Below the pieces are notes generated by a model. That model ran no database searches. It was not told the DNA's origin and saw only the letters and a list, made by a program, of their open reading frames with translations. The position numbers and the translations under genes are program-made. A stretch of 64,000 nucleotides of DNA, from positions 992,001-1,056,000 of the forward strand of contig JAZAYU010000014.1 of assembly GCA_038501625.1 (NCBI GenBank), given 5' to 3'. The stretch's first letter is position 1. The number at the start of each line of letters is the position of its first letter. Below are positions 1 through 12,290 of the stretch, in pieces. Source of the DNA: Corbicula japonica (Eukaryota > Mollusca > Bivalvia > Venerida > Cyrenidae).

Positions 1-766
1 TGACTTTTAAGAACTGATATCAGCTGTTTGCAGACAAAATTTCCCTTGAAGTGCCCTTTATCATCCATGTTCACTTTCTAAGTTCAGTTGGAAGTTAACC
101 AGCAGCATTAAACTACATGGTCAATATCAGAATTGAATCTTATGTGACTCACCATGATAAAAAGTGTGGTTTATGGACTTGGCAAAAAATGTAGACCCAT
201 TTCATATTGCAAACTAAACTAGCAAGGTCTGAAAAGGATCTTAACTGTTTGCTTGATGCATATTGAGTGCTTCTCTAATTTAAGCCTGATGAGACTGTGC
301 AGATGTGCAGAGTGGTAAGGGTCTACACTGGTCATACAAGTCACAAGTCCTATTTGTCATGATATGTGACAAATTCACCATCAAACACTAGGAGGTTGAC
401 TCCATTTAACAGTTGATGACTTTCATTAACTAGATGGGTGTTCGATTTAACACTTGTGTCATCCTCAAATTATTTTGTCAAAATAAAAATTATGCGATAC
501 TATGTCGGAATAAAAAAAATACAAGTACACAATGGGACAAAACTCATTCAAATGAGATTTTGTCTTGAATATTTTGTTATTATCATCACCATATTAAGTA
601 AGCAATATAATTTCATGAAGAAATATTAAGAATAAACAAAGTTAAAGCCAATGTTAATTTTTCCTGAGGGTCTGATGGATGGACAAAGCGGTCCCTATGT
701 ATTACCTTTCTTATTTAAAAAGTCAACACAAAACTGCTGTTTAAAACAAAAACAAAAAACACAAAC
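1..766. other. Intron of the ankyrin gene, left edge
   Basis: AT-rich sequence after the exon 7 donor. I see no further ankyrin exon and no clear repeat here. Confidence 0.5.
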
Positions 767-865
767 CATATCTCTAATGGTGGGGTCAATGCCAGCATCC
801 AGCAGAATGTAGACCAGCTCATCATTACCCCTATCAGCTGCCCAGTGCAATGCTGTCCAAAATGT
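767..865 (-). CDS. Ankyrin gene, exon 7
   Basis: This exon is 99 bp and encodes 33 residues including WTALHWAADRGNDELVYILL. Acceptor tttcag, donor GTTTGT at 766-761. The reading continues in an exon beyond the left edge. Confidence 0.87.
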
Positions 866-3800
866 CTGAAATTACAAAAATCTTAATTTACACTAATCAC
901 TCCTGATGGTAACAGATTACATTCATAGTAGCAGCTTCATGACTTTATGGAGAATCATCAATTTCTTCAAAACTAAAACTTGGTTTTCAACAACAATTGT
1001 AACTCTAAATCATCTGATTACTGTATCATTCCATTTTGGCTGGGACAAAGGATTGCACAAGATGAAAATGTCAGATTTGTGCATGCATAATAACTCTTAA
1101 CATACTTTAATAAATATGGTGAGCTTAAAGGCATTTTTTAGAGAAATGGATATTTATTTAAATTTAATCCTTTAATTTATGGGATATGGCCATTATCCCA
1201 TGGACAAACAGTGTAGATCCAGATCAACTGGCACATCCATGATGTCTGATCAAGTTCTATACTGTTTGCTATTAAATTCATTCGGTTATTTCTTATATAG
1301 AAGGAAACAGTGTTGATCCAGATCTGATGGCATGGATTGTACCTGTATATAATGGAGTAGAAGTCTGAAGATGAAGAAAACAAAATTTCTGTTCCTACAG
1401 CATTGATCTCAAGTCCTGCCTCTATGAGAGCATTAGCAACTTACAGTTCCTACAGCATTGGGCTCACATGCTGCCTCTATGAGAGCTTTAGCAACTTACA
1501 CTTCCTACAGCATTGAGCTCACATCCTGCCTCTATGAGAGTAATAGCAACTTACAGTTCCTACAGCATTGAGCTCACATCCTGCCTCTATGAGAGCTTTA
1601 GCAACTTACACTTCCTACAGCATTGAGCTCACATCCTGCCTATGAGAGCATTAGCAACTTACACTTCCTACAGCATTGAGCTCACATCCTGCCTCTATGA
1701 GAGTATTAGCAACTTACAGTTCCTACAGCATTGAGCTCACATCCTGCCTCTATGAGAGCTTTAGCAACTTACACTTCCTACAGCATTGAGCTCACATCCT
1801 GCCTCTATGAGAGCTTTAGCAACTTACAGTTCCTACAGCATTGAGCTCACATCCTGCCTCTATGAGAGCATTAGCAACTTCAGGGTGATTGTGGAATGCT
1901 GCATACATCAAACCAGTCAAGTCAGCCTGTAGGAAGAATCTGGGATTGATAATTGTAAGGTTTCAACAAAAATTTTCCAAGAACATTTTTTGTGCCTTTT
2001 ACATCCGTTCTTTCTGGGTTAGGGCTGAAAACTTCACTTGTTTAACTGCATACAAAAATTTCATCAAGTCAGTCTAACAGTTTTCTGCTGTTAAATCACC
2101 TATTTGCAGAGGATTTGTGAAATTTTACCTTTTTCTCCATGGATAGCCTTTTATCAAAAGGGCAACAAGTGTAAAATCAAGATCAGCTGGACATCTGATC
2201 TAGATCTACTCTGTTCACTTTCTGGTCAAAAATGACCTAAATAATCTAAAAGCAATGACAGTGTAAATCCTGATCAATTGACATGGATGTGCCGGCTGAA
2301 CTGGATCTACATTAGTCAACCTTGTAATAAAAGGTGTATCCATGGATTAAGGAGTTGAACCAAAAACTTGGAGAATATAAATTTGATGACAGTTAAAATA
2401 GTGCTGCCATAAACAAAGCGAGAGTTTACTGCCTTGCTTTCCAAACCCGACAAAGTTTGTGCTTGTTAATTAATTATGTATTTTATCATAAATCTGTCAT
2501 TATTGCTTTCCATGGATCAATGTGAAGGTGCTCCTACAGAATTAAACTTTTTTAAGTTTCTAACTGATTAAGATAATGAAAATATATATAAGTCATAATT
2601 TATAATTTTATAGCCTAATGCATTTGGCTGCACATTGTGAAGAAACCACTCTGTGACCAAGGCTAGTGTCAAAACTCAAGCTTGTGACTGGTCAAAAGTA
2701 GAGTGCGCTTGAATTTAAAAAAAAACCCAACCAATCACAAGTTTAAGTCAAGAGACTGCAATCTTACCTCTCCCCAGTCACTGCTCTTGCTATTGATATC
2801 ACTTCCTGCCTGTATTAAAGTTCTCGCTATATCACCCAGCTTGTGTTCCTCTCTTTCTTGTGATCTGGCACATTCGTGAAGAGCAGTTCTCTCATCCTTG
2901 TAAAGTTCAAACAAACATTGAATGCATACACGTTTGACTATAGCTGTCCCAAGATCATAAAACTGAGATTAAAGACTAGTCTCAAATTTAAAATTACAAG
3001 AATACATTTCTCCCACATTATGCTCAAGCCTGTTCTAGACATCAAAACAGTGCCTAATGTAATGTTTGCAGAATTCCTTTAGATCTCTTGCATACAATCA
3101 TACAACTTATCAGTTGACTTAAGCTGATTTACAAATTAATTTTACAATACATGTACTGTTGTGTATAATTTGCTTATTTTGGTATTAGAATTATTAATAC
3201 TGGTAGTGAATTAATTTCGAACATTCAAAATTAAACGCCAATACAGCCAAAATAAGCCAAGTATTAATAGGTGTCTAAAATTCAAATTCATTTATGTAAA
3301 TCGTACAAATACTATGTTAAGTGATAATGCACATTAGAAAACTGACAGTAAGTAGGTAAGTTTGATGGCAAGTATTATAAAATCAGTATTGTGGGCTATG
3401 GGAGATTTTGAAAACTTGTTTGTAAAAATGAGGCATGACACAAGCTAACTTGGGAAAACACAGTCTCTGAATAAGCAAATGCAGAATTTATGGTGGTCAA
3501 CATTTATTATTAAGGGCAGAAGGGCACTTTTGGGTAAAGAAGGGCAGAGATTTAGGGCAGAGGTGTGCTCTTCAAAAAGAGCAGGTTGTCACGGCCTGCT
3601 ATTACACTACAGATACAACACTATGGCAGACCACTTGTTACCTTGTTTTGTATATTAACATCACAGCCGTTATTGAGCAACAAGTTGACAACCTGTGGAT
3701 GGCACCAGTAAGCTGCATTGTGAAGGGCTGTCCAACCATTCTGAAGTGATTACAGCCTAATGTTAGTCTAACACATCGTTATCAGCATCGTCTTAAAATA

Positions 3801-6800
3801 TCTGGCTTGATATGTAACTTCGTCTTTCGAAAACTACATACTCATAATGTAACAGAAAATACTGGAAGTAAACACTTCTATTAACACCACACCTGATATT
3901 ATCTAATTATTCCAAAGCAAAAGAGTAAAGCCCTTGCACACCCCTACCAAACTGAAACAGATAGCTTTAAATAGGTTACTTATATTCTGTTTCTTAAATA
4001 ACTTTATAACCAAATGTATAATATGAATGGTAGGTAAGTTAAAAACAGCTGGATATTGGGTATCACTTACCAAATAAGTGCTTAAAGCAAAGCATTTCTC
4101 ATATTTGTGTCCAGACTTTTACCTAATTTCAAAGTTTCATTTTTTTCATGTTTGTTTTTATCATCAATAACCTTTCCAGACTTGTTTTATCATAAAAGTG
4201 GGGTAGGTTAGAGAAGGAACTATTTCCCTAACTGTGCTCAAGTTTACAGGGCAAAATTGTTCCTGTATATTCTGTTGTAAAAATATATTCTGAAATTCTA
4301 CTCCCACATAAAAATATCAAAAGGTTGAAAGTTGTATAAATATATTTTTAAACAATCTTTACCACCTAAGTTAACATGTATTATACCTAAAAATGTGAGG
4401 AAATTTTTTTTCACCTTAAACAAGAACTTCATACTGTTTTTCATTTTGAAAAATATCTGAGGAATTTCAGTATTGACTTATAACTTGTAAGTACACTGAG
4501 AGCTTTAAAATACACAAAATACGAATCAACAAGAGTAAACAGCTGATCTGCAATGAATTAACTCTCTGTGGCCAATACATGACCATTACTGATAAGCTCC
4601 GCCTGTATTAACTCTCTGTGGCCAATACCTGACCATTACTGATAAGCTCCGCCTGTATTAACTCTCTGTGGCCAAAACCTGACCATTACTGATAAGCTCC
4701 GCCTGTATTAACTCTCTGTGGCCAATACCTGACCATTACTGATAAGCTCCCCCTGTATTAACTCTCTGTGGCCAATACCTGACCATTACTGATATGCTCC
4801 GCCTGTATTAACTCTCTGTTGCCAATACCTGACCATTACTGATAAGCTCCGCCTGTATTAACTCTCTGTGGCCAATACCTGACCATTACTGATAAGCTCC
4901 GCCTGTATTAACTCTCTGTGGCCAATACCTGACCATTACTGATAAGCTCCGCCTGTATTAACTCTCTGTGGCCAATACCTGACCATTACTGATAAGCTCC
5001 GCCTGTATTAACTCTCTGTGGCCAATACCTGACCATTACTGATAAGCTCCGCCTGTATTAACTCTCTGTGGCCAATACCTGACCATTACTGATAAGTTCT
5101 GCCTACCACTCTGCCTCTCTCATACCATGTTGTAAATTGATAGTCAGATTTAGTAACCAAACACAAAGGTGTTATTTCTTACTCCAAATTCCCAAACATT
5201 ACATGGTCTGATGAGGATCAACACTTTTCACAATTTGATTCTTTAGGTTATTTCTGACCAAGCAGTGAACATTGTAGTTCCTGATCCAACAGCACTGTTT
5301 GCACCTGTTGAGAAAAGGGTTAACACTTATATTTGGAGAATCTTGCCTTTTCCTGAGCATTTATTTCTGATCCAGCATCAATGAGGGTCTGTACAATATC
5401 AGCATGACCCTTCATGGCAGCATGGTGTAATGGCAAGTTACCTCTCTGAAATGTAGCAACACTTAAATCTCTTTGGTATCTTATAATAAGTAAATTATAG
5501 AATTTAGAAACTGGAATACATTAGTAGTCACTTTGACGATACCTTTTTCACAGCTCTAGAAAGGCATTCAATAAATATACAGCAACACGAAGTAAAACTG
5601 CTAATGATTACACATTAAAAATAACTGTTAAGTTTATTTTGTAAAAATATTTCTGGAGCAATTAATACGACAAGCAAAGTCATACTGAGTGAAAACAAGT
5701 TCTAAACAAGCTAATGCACTAGGGTATACACCAACATCAAATTACACCAAGTTTACATGACATCACTTCAATGATGAAAAAAATACAGGGCTTTTCATCA
5801 GAAAATTGGAAAGAGAGGGTGGCCTTTCCAATTGGGAAATTTTTCCGCAATAATTGTTTATTTTGGGAAAACAAAATCAATTGAAAGATGGGTTCTACTT
5901 TATGAAATTGAACAGTAATATGTATTTGTAACTTAAATCTAATTTATTCTGCACTTTTTTTCCAGACTTTAATTTTCAAACACTCCTCCCAGGAGTTTTA
6001 ACCATTTTTGGACATCTTACCTAGCATTTTGGGAAGAGTTTCTGCCACAATTGGGAAAAAATACTATATTTTGGGATTGGGAAGAGGCCTTTTATAGGCC
6101 TCTGTTATACAAGGATGAAAAGCCCTGAAATAGTTATGACATTATTAAGTCTGCCAGGTTTAATTTCACCGGAAAATAAATGTAGCAATATAGGTGAAAA
6201 ACGTGATACTAAACGAAATAACTTCCTTTGAAAATTTACATCATACACATCATGGTAAAATATGAAAAAAAGGTTTCTATCATATACCCTAAAATGATAC
6301 TAGCCAAGTACACCTTGTGTCAGATTAATGAATCTGTCTCACAGACTGTGGTTTTATATTTATGTTTTACTACAGTTGCCAGTTGCACTACTTTTTGTGT
6401 ATTCTGATTTTCTTGGTACTCTACTTAAAGAATTCCAAAAAAATACTAACTAGAATATGTCCTCGGTCACTGATGTCCCCCACTGCTACAGAACATTTGT
6501 AACAAAGGGCCATAACTCTGGTAAAATGGTTGCAGAAAAAATCTTTTGAAAGAAATTTGCCTGATAGTTAATGAGGAATTGATGCCACAAGATTTGGGGG
6601 ACATACCTATGGACAGACGTACATACGTATGGACTTCGAGAAGGCATAATAAAAATGTGCTTTTTTTAATAGGCATTCTGATATTCTGTTTATTGAATGA
6701 CTGCTGTATACTGCATATTGACACAATATTCCATTGTTATCAACGTGTTGGTCTTAACCTGCAACATGATTACTTACATTATCTCTTACATTGACGTCAC

Positions 6801-8051
6801 ATTTATACTCCAGTAATAACTGCACTATCTCCAGCTTGCCTTGTGAAGCCACATGGATAGGACAGCAGTCATTCTGAAAAAGAACATTGGATTTAACAAG
6901 CTGTGGGTTCATCAACCAGCAGTATCATAAAAAGGCTCTAGAAAATAGACCATTAGTAGCTCATGTAGACCTGCAGAAATTTTCTCTATAGAGCCAATAT
7001 CCTGGCTCTTTTGCATGATTACATTATTTAATGTGAAATAAATTAACAGACAATCTGATTAAAATCATATCCTGAAAACCGCTACGCTATCAGGATCTGA
7101 CGATGAGTAACTAAAACGTCTTTTTATCACAAACCGTTTGAACCAACCAGATTGTCGCCTACAAAATCGAGAAAAGTGAAAGTAAACATTCTTTATTAAA
7201 CCATAAAAAGTGTTGAGAGCCTGCGTAAGACATATTTTGCTGATTTTTTGTGTTTATGTAGTATTGCAATTTTTTTTAATGTAATAACATCTTCAGATCA
7301 TTTTGCGAGCGCTGTATATCATGCTTCCTGTGTTGATAATTTCTAAAAATAGTAATCGGGGAAAACCGCTAAAGCTTATGTACGGTATCTACGGGCCGTC
7401 ATCAGATCTAACATTTTGTTAGATCTGACTTTAGTGAGATTGATTAACAGAAAATTTTGAAAAATCCTTTACTGTCATTTGCTCACAAATAAATGCACCA
7501 AAAACACCAAATAATTTTTAACTGGTCATGTAAAATCAACATGAAACTGAAAATACTGATGAACTCTAAATAAAATGACAATCTTTAATTGGGACAAAAA
7601 TATTTAAAGGACACTGCTATTACAATTACAATCATAATTAGCTCTAAATCGTCTTCAAAGCTATTACCCTAATCAATTTTTTGCTCATCCAATTATTTCT
7701 GTACATGTACATAATTTGTAATTGTTGCAATCAAGTACAATAACACTTGTGGTGTTGAGTCAAATTAAATACTGCGACATTGCGTTTGTAAATCAAAGTT
7801 GTCTGTACAGTGCATGGTAAAATCATGCAACGAAGTACATGAAATATATTATTTATATTATAGCTAAGCTTTCCCCAGATCAGACAAGCTAGGCCTACCC
7901 CTGAAATATAAATATTTACTAACTGTGTAAGACACCCAGTTGACATCAATGTCTCCAGCTTGCAAGAAATGCCGTGCTCTCTCCAGATGTCCAAATCCAC
8001 AGGCTTCCCAGAAAGCTTCCTGCCTAGAGGCTGCTAAGCCCATCCTTCAAT
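767..8051 (-). CDS. Ankyrin-repeat domain protein, 5' part, seven exons (partial)
   Basis: Seven exons join on the minus strand in the order 8051-7924 (ATG at 8043-8041), 6873-6778, 5445-5347, 3740-3642, 2896-2768, 1926-1828 and 865-767, giving 247 residues and continuing past the left edge. Every intron is phase 0 and every acceptor is AG; donors are GT except one GC. Each exon encodes about one ankyrin repeat of 32-33 residues (43 in exon 5), with typical helix motifs such as GWTALHNAA, GNLPLHHAA and FWTALHWAA, and turn motifs such as VNLLLNNGCDVN. The protein is probably a soluble scaffold that binds partners through the repeat stack. No catalytic or C-terminal domain lies in the window, so the subfamily (ANKRD, ASB, others) cannot be decided. 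The first exon has an 8-base 5'UTR after an AG acceptor, so an upstream non-coding exon is expected. Introns carry MITEs and two minisatellites. Confidence 0.88.
1168..1345. mobile_element. Diverged copy of the TTAA palindromic MITE
   Basis: It keeps the core blocks agtgtagatccagatca, ctgatca and gttatttct of the full copies at 14045, 50797 and 58101, but its ends are eroded. Confidence 0.6.
1391..1880 (-). repeat. 55 bp minisatellite made of an exon tail plus splice donor, nine copies
   Basis: Copies begin at 1391, 1446, 1501, 1556, 1611, 1664, 1719, 1774 and 1829; the one at 1611 lacks two bases. On the minus strand each unit carries the end of ankyrin exon 6 followed by a GTAAGT donor and TTGCTAA. 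The copy at 1829-1880 is the coding one. Because 55 is not a multiple of three and each unit has TAA just after its donor, the array cannot be translated through. Confidence 0.95.
1828..1926 (-). CDS. Ankyrin gene, exon 6, source of the adjacent minisatellite
   Basis: This exon is 99 bp and encodes 33 residues including GLMYAAFHNHPEVANALIEA. Acceptor ctacag at the 1926 side, donor GTAAGT at 1827-1822. Its last 52 bases plus the donor are the unit repeated in the neighbouring minisatellite, whose nearest copy is the exon itself. Confidence 0.87.
2129..2352. mobile_element. Diverged copy of the TTAA palindromic MITE
   Basis: The ends tttttctccatgga and tccatggattaa are inverted repeats. Inside are the gatcagctgg and gtgccggctga blocks of the family. 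It lies in the intron between exons 5 and 6 of the ankyrin gene. Confidence 0.65.
2768..2896 (-). CDS. Ankyrin gene, exon 5 (long repeat)
   Basis: This exon is 129 bp and encodes 43 residues. An ankyrin repeat with the start DERTALHECARSQ has about ten extra charged residues between its two helices. Acceptor acaag, donor GTAAGA. Confidence 0.84.
3642..3740 (-). CDS. Ankyrin gene, exon 4
   Basis: This exon is 99 bp and encodes 33 residues including WTALHNAAYWCHPQVVNLLL. Acceptor cttcag, donor GTAACA. Confidence 0.88.
4561..5105. repeat. 50 bp minisatellite, eleven copies
   Basis: Units start every 50 bases from 4561 to 5061 and carry ctctctgtggccaatacctg and gataagctccgcctg. Copies differ by only one or two bases, so the array is young. 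It lies in the ankyrin intron between exons 3 and 4. No coding or splice signal is obvious in the unit. Confidence 0.95.
5190..5325. mobile_element. Degenerate remnant of the TTAA palindromic MITE
   Basis: Blocks tctgatgaggatcaaca, ttaggttatttctgacca and agaaaagggttaa match the full copies in order; the left end is missing. Confidence 0.55.
5347..5445 (-). CDS. Ankyrin gene, exon 3, with GC donor
   Basis: This exon is 99 bp and encodes 33 residues including LPLHHAAMKGHADIVQTLID. The acceptor is tttcag. The donor reads AAAAG|GCAAGA, a GC-AG intron: the frame and repeat length place the boundary here and no GT fits. Confidence 0.87.
5786..6127. mobile_element. MITE with cagggcttttcatc termini (hAT-like)
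   Basis: The ends cagggcttttcatc and gatgaaaagccctg are perfect inverted repeats 342 bp apart. The CAGGG start suggests a hAT-type non-autonomous element, but I see no clean 8 bp target duplication. No reading frame is present. It lies in the ankyrin intron between exons 2 and 3. Confidence 0.7.
6470..6660 (+). repeat. Degenerate tail of a core-repeat (pearl/HINE-like) element
   Basis: Contains the recurrent phrase gggccataactctggtaaaa and a ggacagacgtacatacgtat microsatellite-like end, as in the better copies at 55301 and 61680. The reading frames on both strands here look spurious. Confidence 0.45.
6778..6873 (-). CDS. Ankyrin gene, exon 2
   Basis: This exon is 96 bp and encodes 32 residues including CCPIHVASQGKLEIVQLLLE. 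It has acceptor ttttcag and donor GTAAGT, and is one ankyrin repeat. Confidence 0.87.
7924..8051 (-). CDS. Ankyrin gene, first coding exon
   Basis: The ATG is at 8043-8041, eight bases after the acceptor tttccag. It encodes 40 residues starting MGLAASRQEAFWEACGFG, a capping ankyrin repeat. The donor is GTTAGT at 7923-7918. Confidence 0.82.
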
Positions 8052-8066
8052 CTGGAAACAAGGCTG

Positions 8067-8201
8067 AAGGTTATAAAACTGAGATTAGAAACCAGTCTGA
8101 AATTTCAAGCATCTGATTGATTGAAATGCGACTGGCCGCCATTTCAGTCAATCAGATGCTTGAGATTTGAGTCTGGTTTCCATTCTCTGTTTTATAACCT
8201 T
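8067..8201. repeat. Fold-back (long hairpin) element
   Basis: aaggttataaaac at the left pairs with gttttataacctt at the right. The arms continue inward through caagcatctgattg / caatcagatgcttg, about 50 bp per arm with few mismatches. It lies just upstream of the first ankyrin coding exon. A diverged left-arm-like piece is at about 2957-2990. Confidence 0.8.
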
Positions 8202-8699
8202 GGGACCAAATACATAATAGTAACTGTTAATCATTTTAAGTGCTTAGCACAGTATTTGTCACATCTGTGACCAGCATAGACAATGATCAGCCTGCAAATC
8301 AGCATTTGAGTTAATTCAAGTGTTTCCTGGCAATTTTTTAGCCTTATTTGATTAAGTTCCCAATGAAAATACATGTACAGGCAACATGAAGTTTCACATT
8401 ATAGCTGCAGTTGAAAGGGCATAACTCAAAAATAGAGAAACAGAATATATCATTCTTGTTGTCGCAAATGGTTTTGTTCAGTTAGATGATATATAACTAG
8501 TATAAAAAGAATATGACAAGTACTTTCAAAGGTATTGACAATATGAAGTTTCACATTGCATTTAGTGGACTACTGGATGCGGCCACAGTTGGTCAAAAGG
8601 ATCTCTATGTGTCTACCTGCTATTGCAGGACACACAAAATTTCAGGGAATGTAAAATAATAATTTTTTAAAACTTGACTCCAAAGACATGACTATTATG
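8202..8699. other. Non-coding stretch upstream of the ankyrin gene
   Basis: No gene or intact element seen. The promoter and the presumed first non-coding exon of the ankyrin gene may lie here or further right, but nothing marks them. Confidence 0.4.
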
Positions 8700-8880
8700 G
8701 CCTGGGCGAACTGTGCAGATACAGATCAGCTGGCACATCCTGTCATCTGATCAGGATATATACAGATCACTTCAGATTCATTACGATATTTCTCACCAAG
8801 AAGCAAACAGTACAGATCTAGATCAGATGTGCCAGCTGATCTGGATTTACATTGGTCGCAAATGTGATAAAACCCATATC
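8700..8880. mobile_element. Diverged copy of the TTAA palindromic MITE
   Basis: Carries gggcgaactgtgcagat, agatcagctggcacatcc and gtgccagctgatctggat in the family order. It abuts the left TIR of the 5.16 kb element, as another copy (14045) abuts the right TIR. Confidence 0.7.
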
Positions 8881-11856
8881 CTTTCCCAGCCCGTAACGTA
8901 ATTAAACAGTACAAAAAATCGCGTTTCTAAAAACGGGACCTTTTTTGTGTATGAAAGCCTATAACGTACTAAAACGTCCTGAAATTTCTTACTTTTAAAA
9001 ACGGGTATCGTTTTGTGGTCGGAAGCCCGACGGATTTTCAATTTTTCCTGTCCAAACTGGTCATTTTTTGGTTGATGAAATGGGCATAGTCAATAATTTT
9101 TAATCATTATCATTTTGGAATTTTTATCTTCTTTAAATTGATCACTTGAGACTTAAATTTAAAAAACGAGTGTTTTGTTAATTGATTAATTAAAATGTTA
9201 ATTAGCTTAATTTCGCAAAACCCCTAATTTATATACCTATTATAAAAATTATTAAAAAATAGATTAGAGAGTGATTGTTTTCGAACGAGAGTAAAAACGT
9301 CTTGTTTTTGTATGAAATTAACTTTTGCATCAAGTTATTTGTTAAAATAGTTTGCCTTCTTAAAAATAATTAAGTTTAATTAAATTAATTACTTTACGTA
9401 ATTTTACGTTCTGGGTCGTTTGTTGTGTTCTTTCAAACCGCTTTTATACGCAACCGGTCGGGTCACTCAAAGTGTTGTACAAACATTGTTTTTAAAAACC
9501 CGTATCGTTTTAAAAAGTTTTAACCACAATGTAATACGTACTAGGTTTTATTAGACTGCATGCGATGAAATTTACCAGAACGTTAATATGTGTTCTAATC
9601 ATTAGTTAGAAATGATTTCAACTGAGATAAATACAAGCAAACCTTTTGATGATGTTATAAAACGTTTTATTACGTTTAATTACGTTGTAGTCTTGCATAA
9701 CTCGAATATGTTTGTGGTAAAATTAAACGATTTTTGTGGGATACGGCTGTAAGAAGATGTTGTACTCAAGCGTTTATAAACGTTTTATAATGCTCTGGTT
9801 TTAGGGTATTCACAGACTGAACTCAAACGTAAACATAAAATTTCATTGATTTTTTTCTCTAAACGCACTGTCTTTAAATCTATATTTTCTGCACGTGTCT
9901 TAGACAGACACATGTTAAGTATATTCTGGTATTTTAGTATCTTCAATGTTTAAGGCCAATCTAAATGAATGAAATATTTACGAGTTTAGACATGTATACG
10001 ATTATTCATTTGGAGAATTGCTCAAAAATGTTATTTAAATTTGCATGAAATCCAACAAGAGTTCATTTTAAATTAGGTTTGAAGGCTTGATAATTAGCAT
10101 AGTAAGACCAAACATCCTCTTGTGTTTGATAAATCAAAGAGGTTCCATCGTAACAGATACTGTATATATTGTTTTTATAACAATACTTTATCACATTTAA
10201 ATTCAATGTCATTTCTAAGGTTTTTCCACTCTTTCATGTCTGTTTTTTTTCTTGGTAAGCATAAATTCACTTTATATTCTTTTTCCTCGGAGACCTCCGC
10301 AGTGGTAATAAACTAACTGAGACAGAATCTGCAATAAAATAAAAAGAATAATCACTATTCACTTATAGCCTCGAAAGGCTTTAAACTTTTGTATGTTTAA
10401 GTTCATTATTGACACAAGGTAAATAAAAGTATGCACTTTAAAACCGACAATCACTTTGAAAAAAAACAGCTTTATATTTAAAATTACTTTAAATCAAGCA
10501 GGACCGTGTCAAAACCAGTGTTCTAACATGGTCATAATAAGCGTTCAGGTTGGATATATGACGATTGTCCTTTCAAACCATCGCTACCAATCTGTCGTCT
10601 TTGACGGGTTAAATATTCGCGTCTTTTCATACTGTTTATTCCATCATCTTTTTTCTTCTTTGATTTTCACTTCTTCAATTCGGCAGGCCAATTTTTTTTT
10701 ATCAGTTATCAGTTATCAACGATCCACAAATGCATGTATCCCATTCTAGTAGGGATAAGGCAAGAGACATAGATTTATAGAATTTATCTACAAATACTAT
10801 GTGGTTTCTGCATGATATTTCTTCCGTGAGATTTTCTACAACGCGTTTCGTAATCCAACTTATTTATGCTTACATGTACATAGATACATCACAAATCATA
10901 ATGGTACCCAAAATGGCTATCTGCGAGTACAAAAAAACTTTAAACTCACTCTAAGCATGTTTCTTTGTGGCTCCAACAATTTCACCGTGTTATGCGTGGC
11001 ATTTGATCACTGCCTCATCAACAGCTACTTGGTGTTAATTGTATCTCCCTTTACTGTTTTCTCCGATTTTCTCCATCAATGGAGAAATTTTGTACAGTGG
11101 ATCTTTTCGCAATACTGTTATTGATCCTCTTTTATCCAGCCATGAAGGATCTCATGTGGAATCTTATATACATGGATGTATCTCTGAATATTTCTTAACC
11201 TTTCTCTGGACATTGTGGCAATATAGATCTGCCTTATAATTTATTTCAGTTGAAGTAGAAGAACTGCCTTCTTTGTGTTCTACGTTTTTAGAATTTTTTT
11301 TTATATCACATAGTGGTAGTTTGTCTGGAGTTGAATACATGTCTTCAACATAATCTTTTGGTACTGTCTGTGCGTTAGCCGTTGGCAATAAGTGGCCTAG
11401 ATGTTTTCTTTGTTAACCGTTAAGACGTCTTTATATTCGCATATTATTTCTTTGTTGAGCGAAGTTCTTTGGTGTGTATTGTTTTCTTTCCGGTGGCCAA
11501 GTTTTTTTTAAATTATTTGTCAAATGCTTCTTGAATTTCGGTAATATTGCTTGACTCGCTACTTCTTTTTCTTTTGGTGAACAATAACATTGTCTTCAGT
11601 TTTAATTGCTGAAGCTGACTCAGCTATTTTGGTTATTTTCTACAAGTCTTGAGAGTACGGCTTACATAAACTCATTTCCTTTGCTGGTTTTCTGGTTAGT
11701 AGCTGTGTATTTTGAAGACAAAGTCAGAACAGTCATCAACGCTATCGTCATCGAAATCCCATTCCAAAAATAAATCTTCAAGCAATAGAGCAAAATTGTT
11801 TTGTTCAAATACAGAGCCTTTTCTGTTGTCCACGTTTCCATCCCTTGCACACATTA

Positions 11857-12290
11857 TGTCCACATTATGTATACTGTTTCCATATTCACATGATTTTGAA
11901 GGGGCTTAACATGCTGTGAAACAGGGGATGTATTGACTTGTAACTTATCGAATAAACTGACATGATGTTCTTTTCTAAAACAGATGATATACCTAGCATA
12001 AGCATGACTAGCTTCCCCTCTTGATTTTGCTAATTCTTTAATTGACAACTAAAATCCCCAATTTCGCAGTACAACTTGCATTCTCTTTCTGTCGAACTGA
12101 CTGACTTTAAACTGTCTGTTCTTAAAGACACATCCTTAGGATTAATAACATCACGGAAGTGAGGGTTATTTAAATATTTTTTCCTATCAAAATACAATTC
12201 TAATGCAGCTGCTGCTCGCAGCTTCTCGGACAGTTTTTCGTCTCCTTCAAAGAATGTAATAATAAGAAATATACAGTCAACATATTTTGT
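11857..12290 (-). pseudogene. OTU-like cysteine protease fragment, frameshifted
   Basis: From about 12287 the minus strand reads YVDCIF, then LSEKLRAAAALELYFDRKKY and NPHFRDV, ending at a stop at 12032-12030. The Asp-Cys before IF sits where OTU proteases have their catalytic Asp-Gly-Asn/Asp-Cys, and the LR...LEL...YL pattern matches the next OTU helix. Coding-like sequence continues in another frame (12048-11857, with ELAKSRGEASHAYARYI). The frame break, a shortened catalytic motif and no start make this a dead relic. It sits inside the 8881-14043 element. A second OTU-like frame occurs at 46731. Confidence 0.5.
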
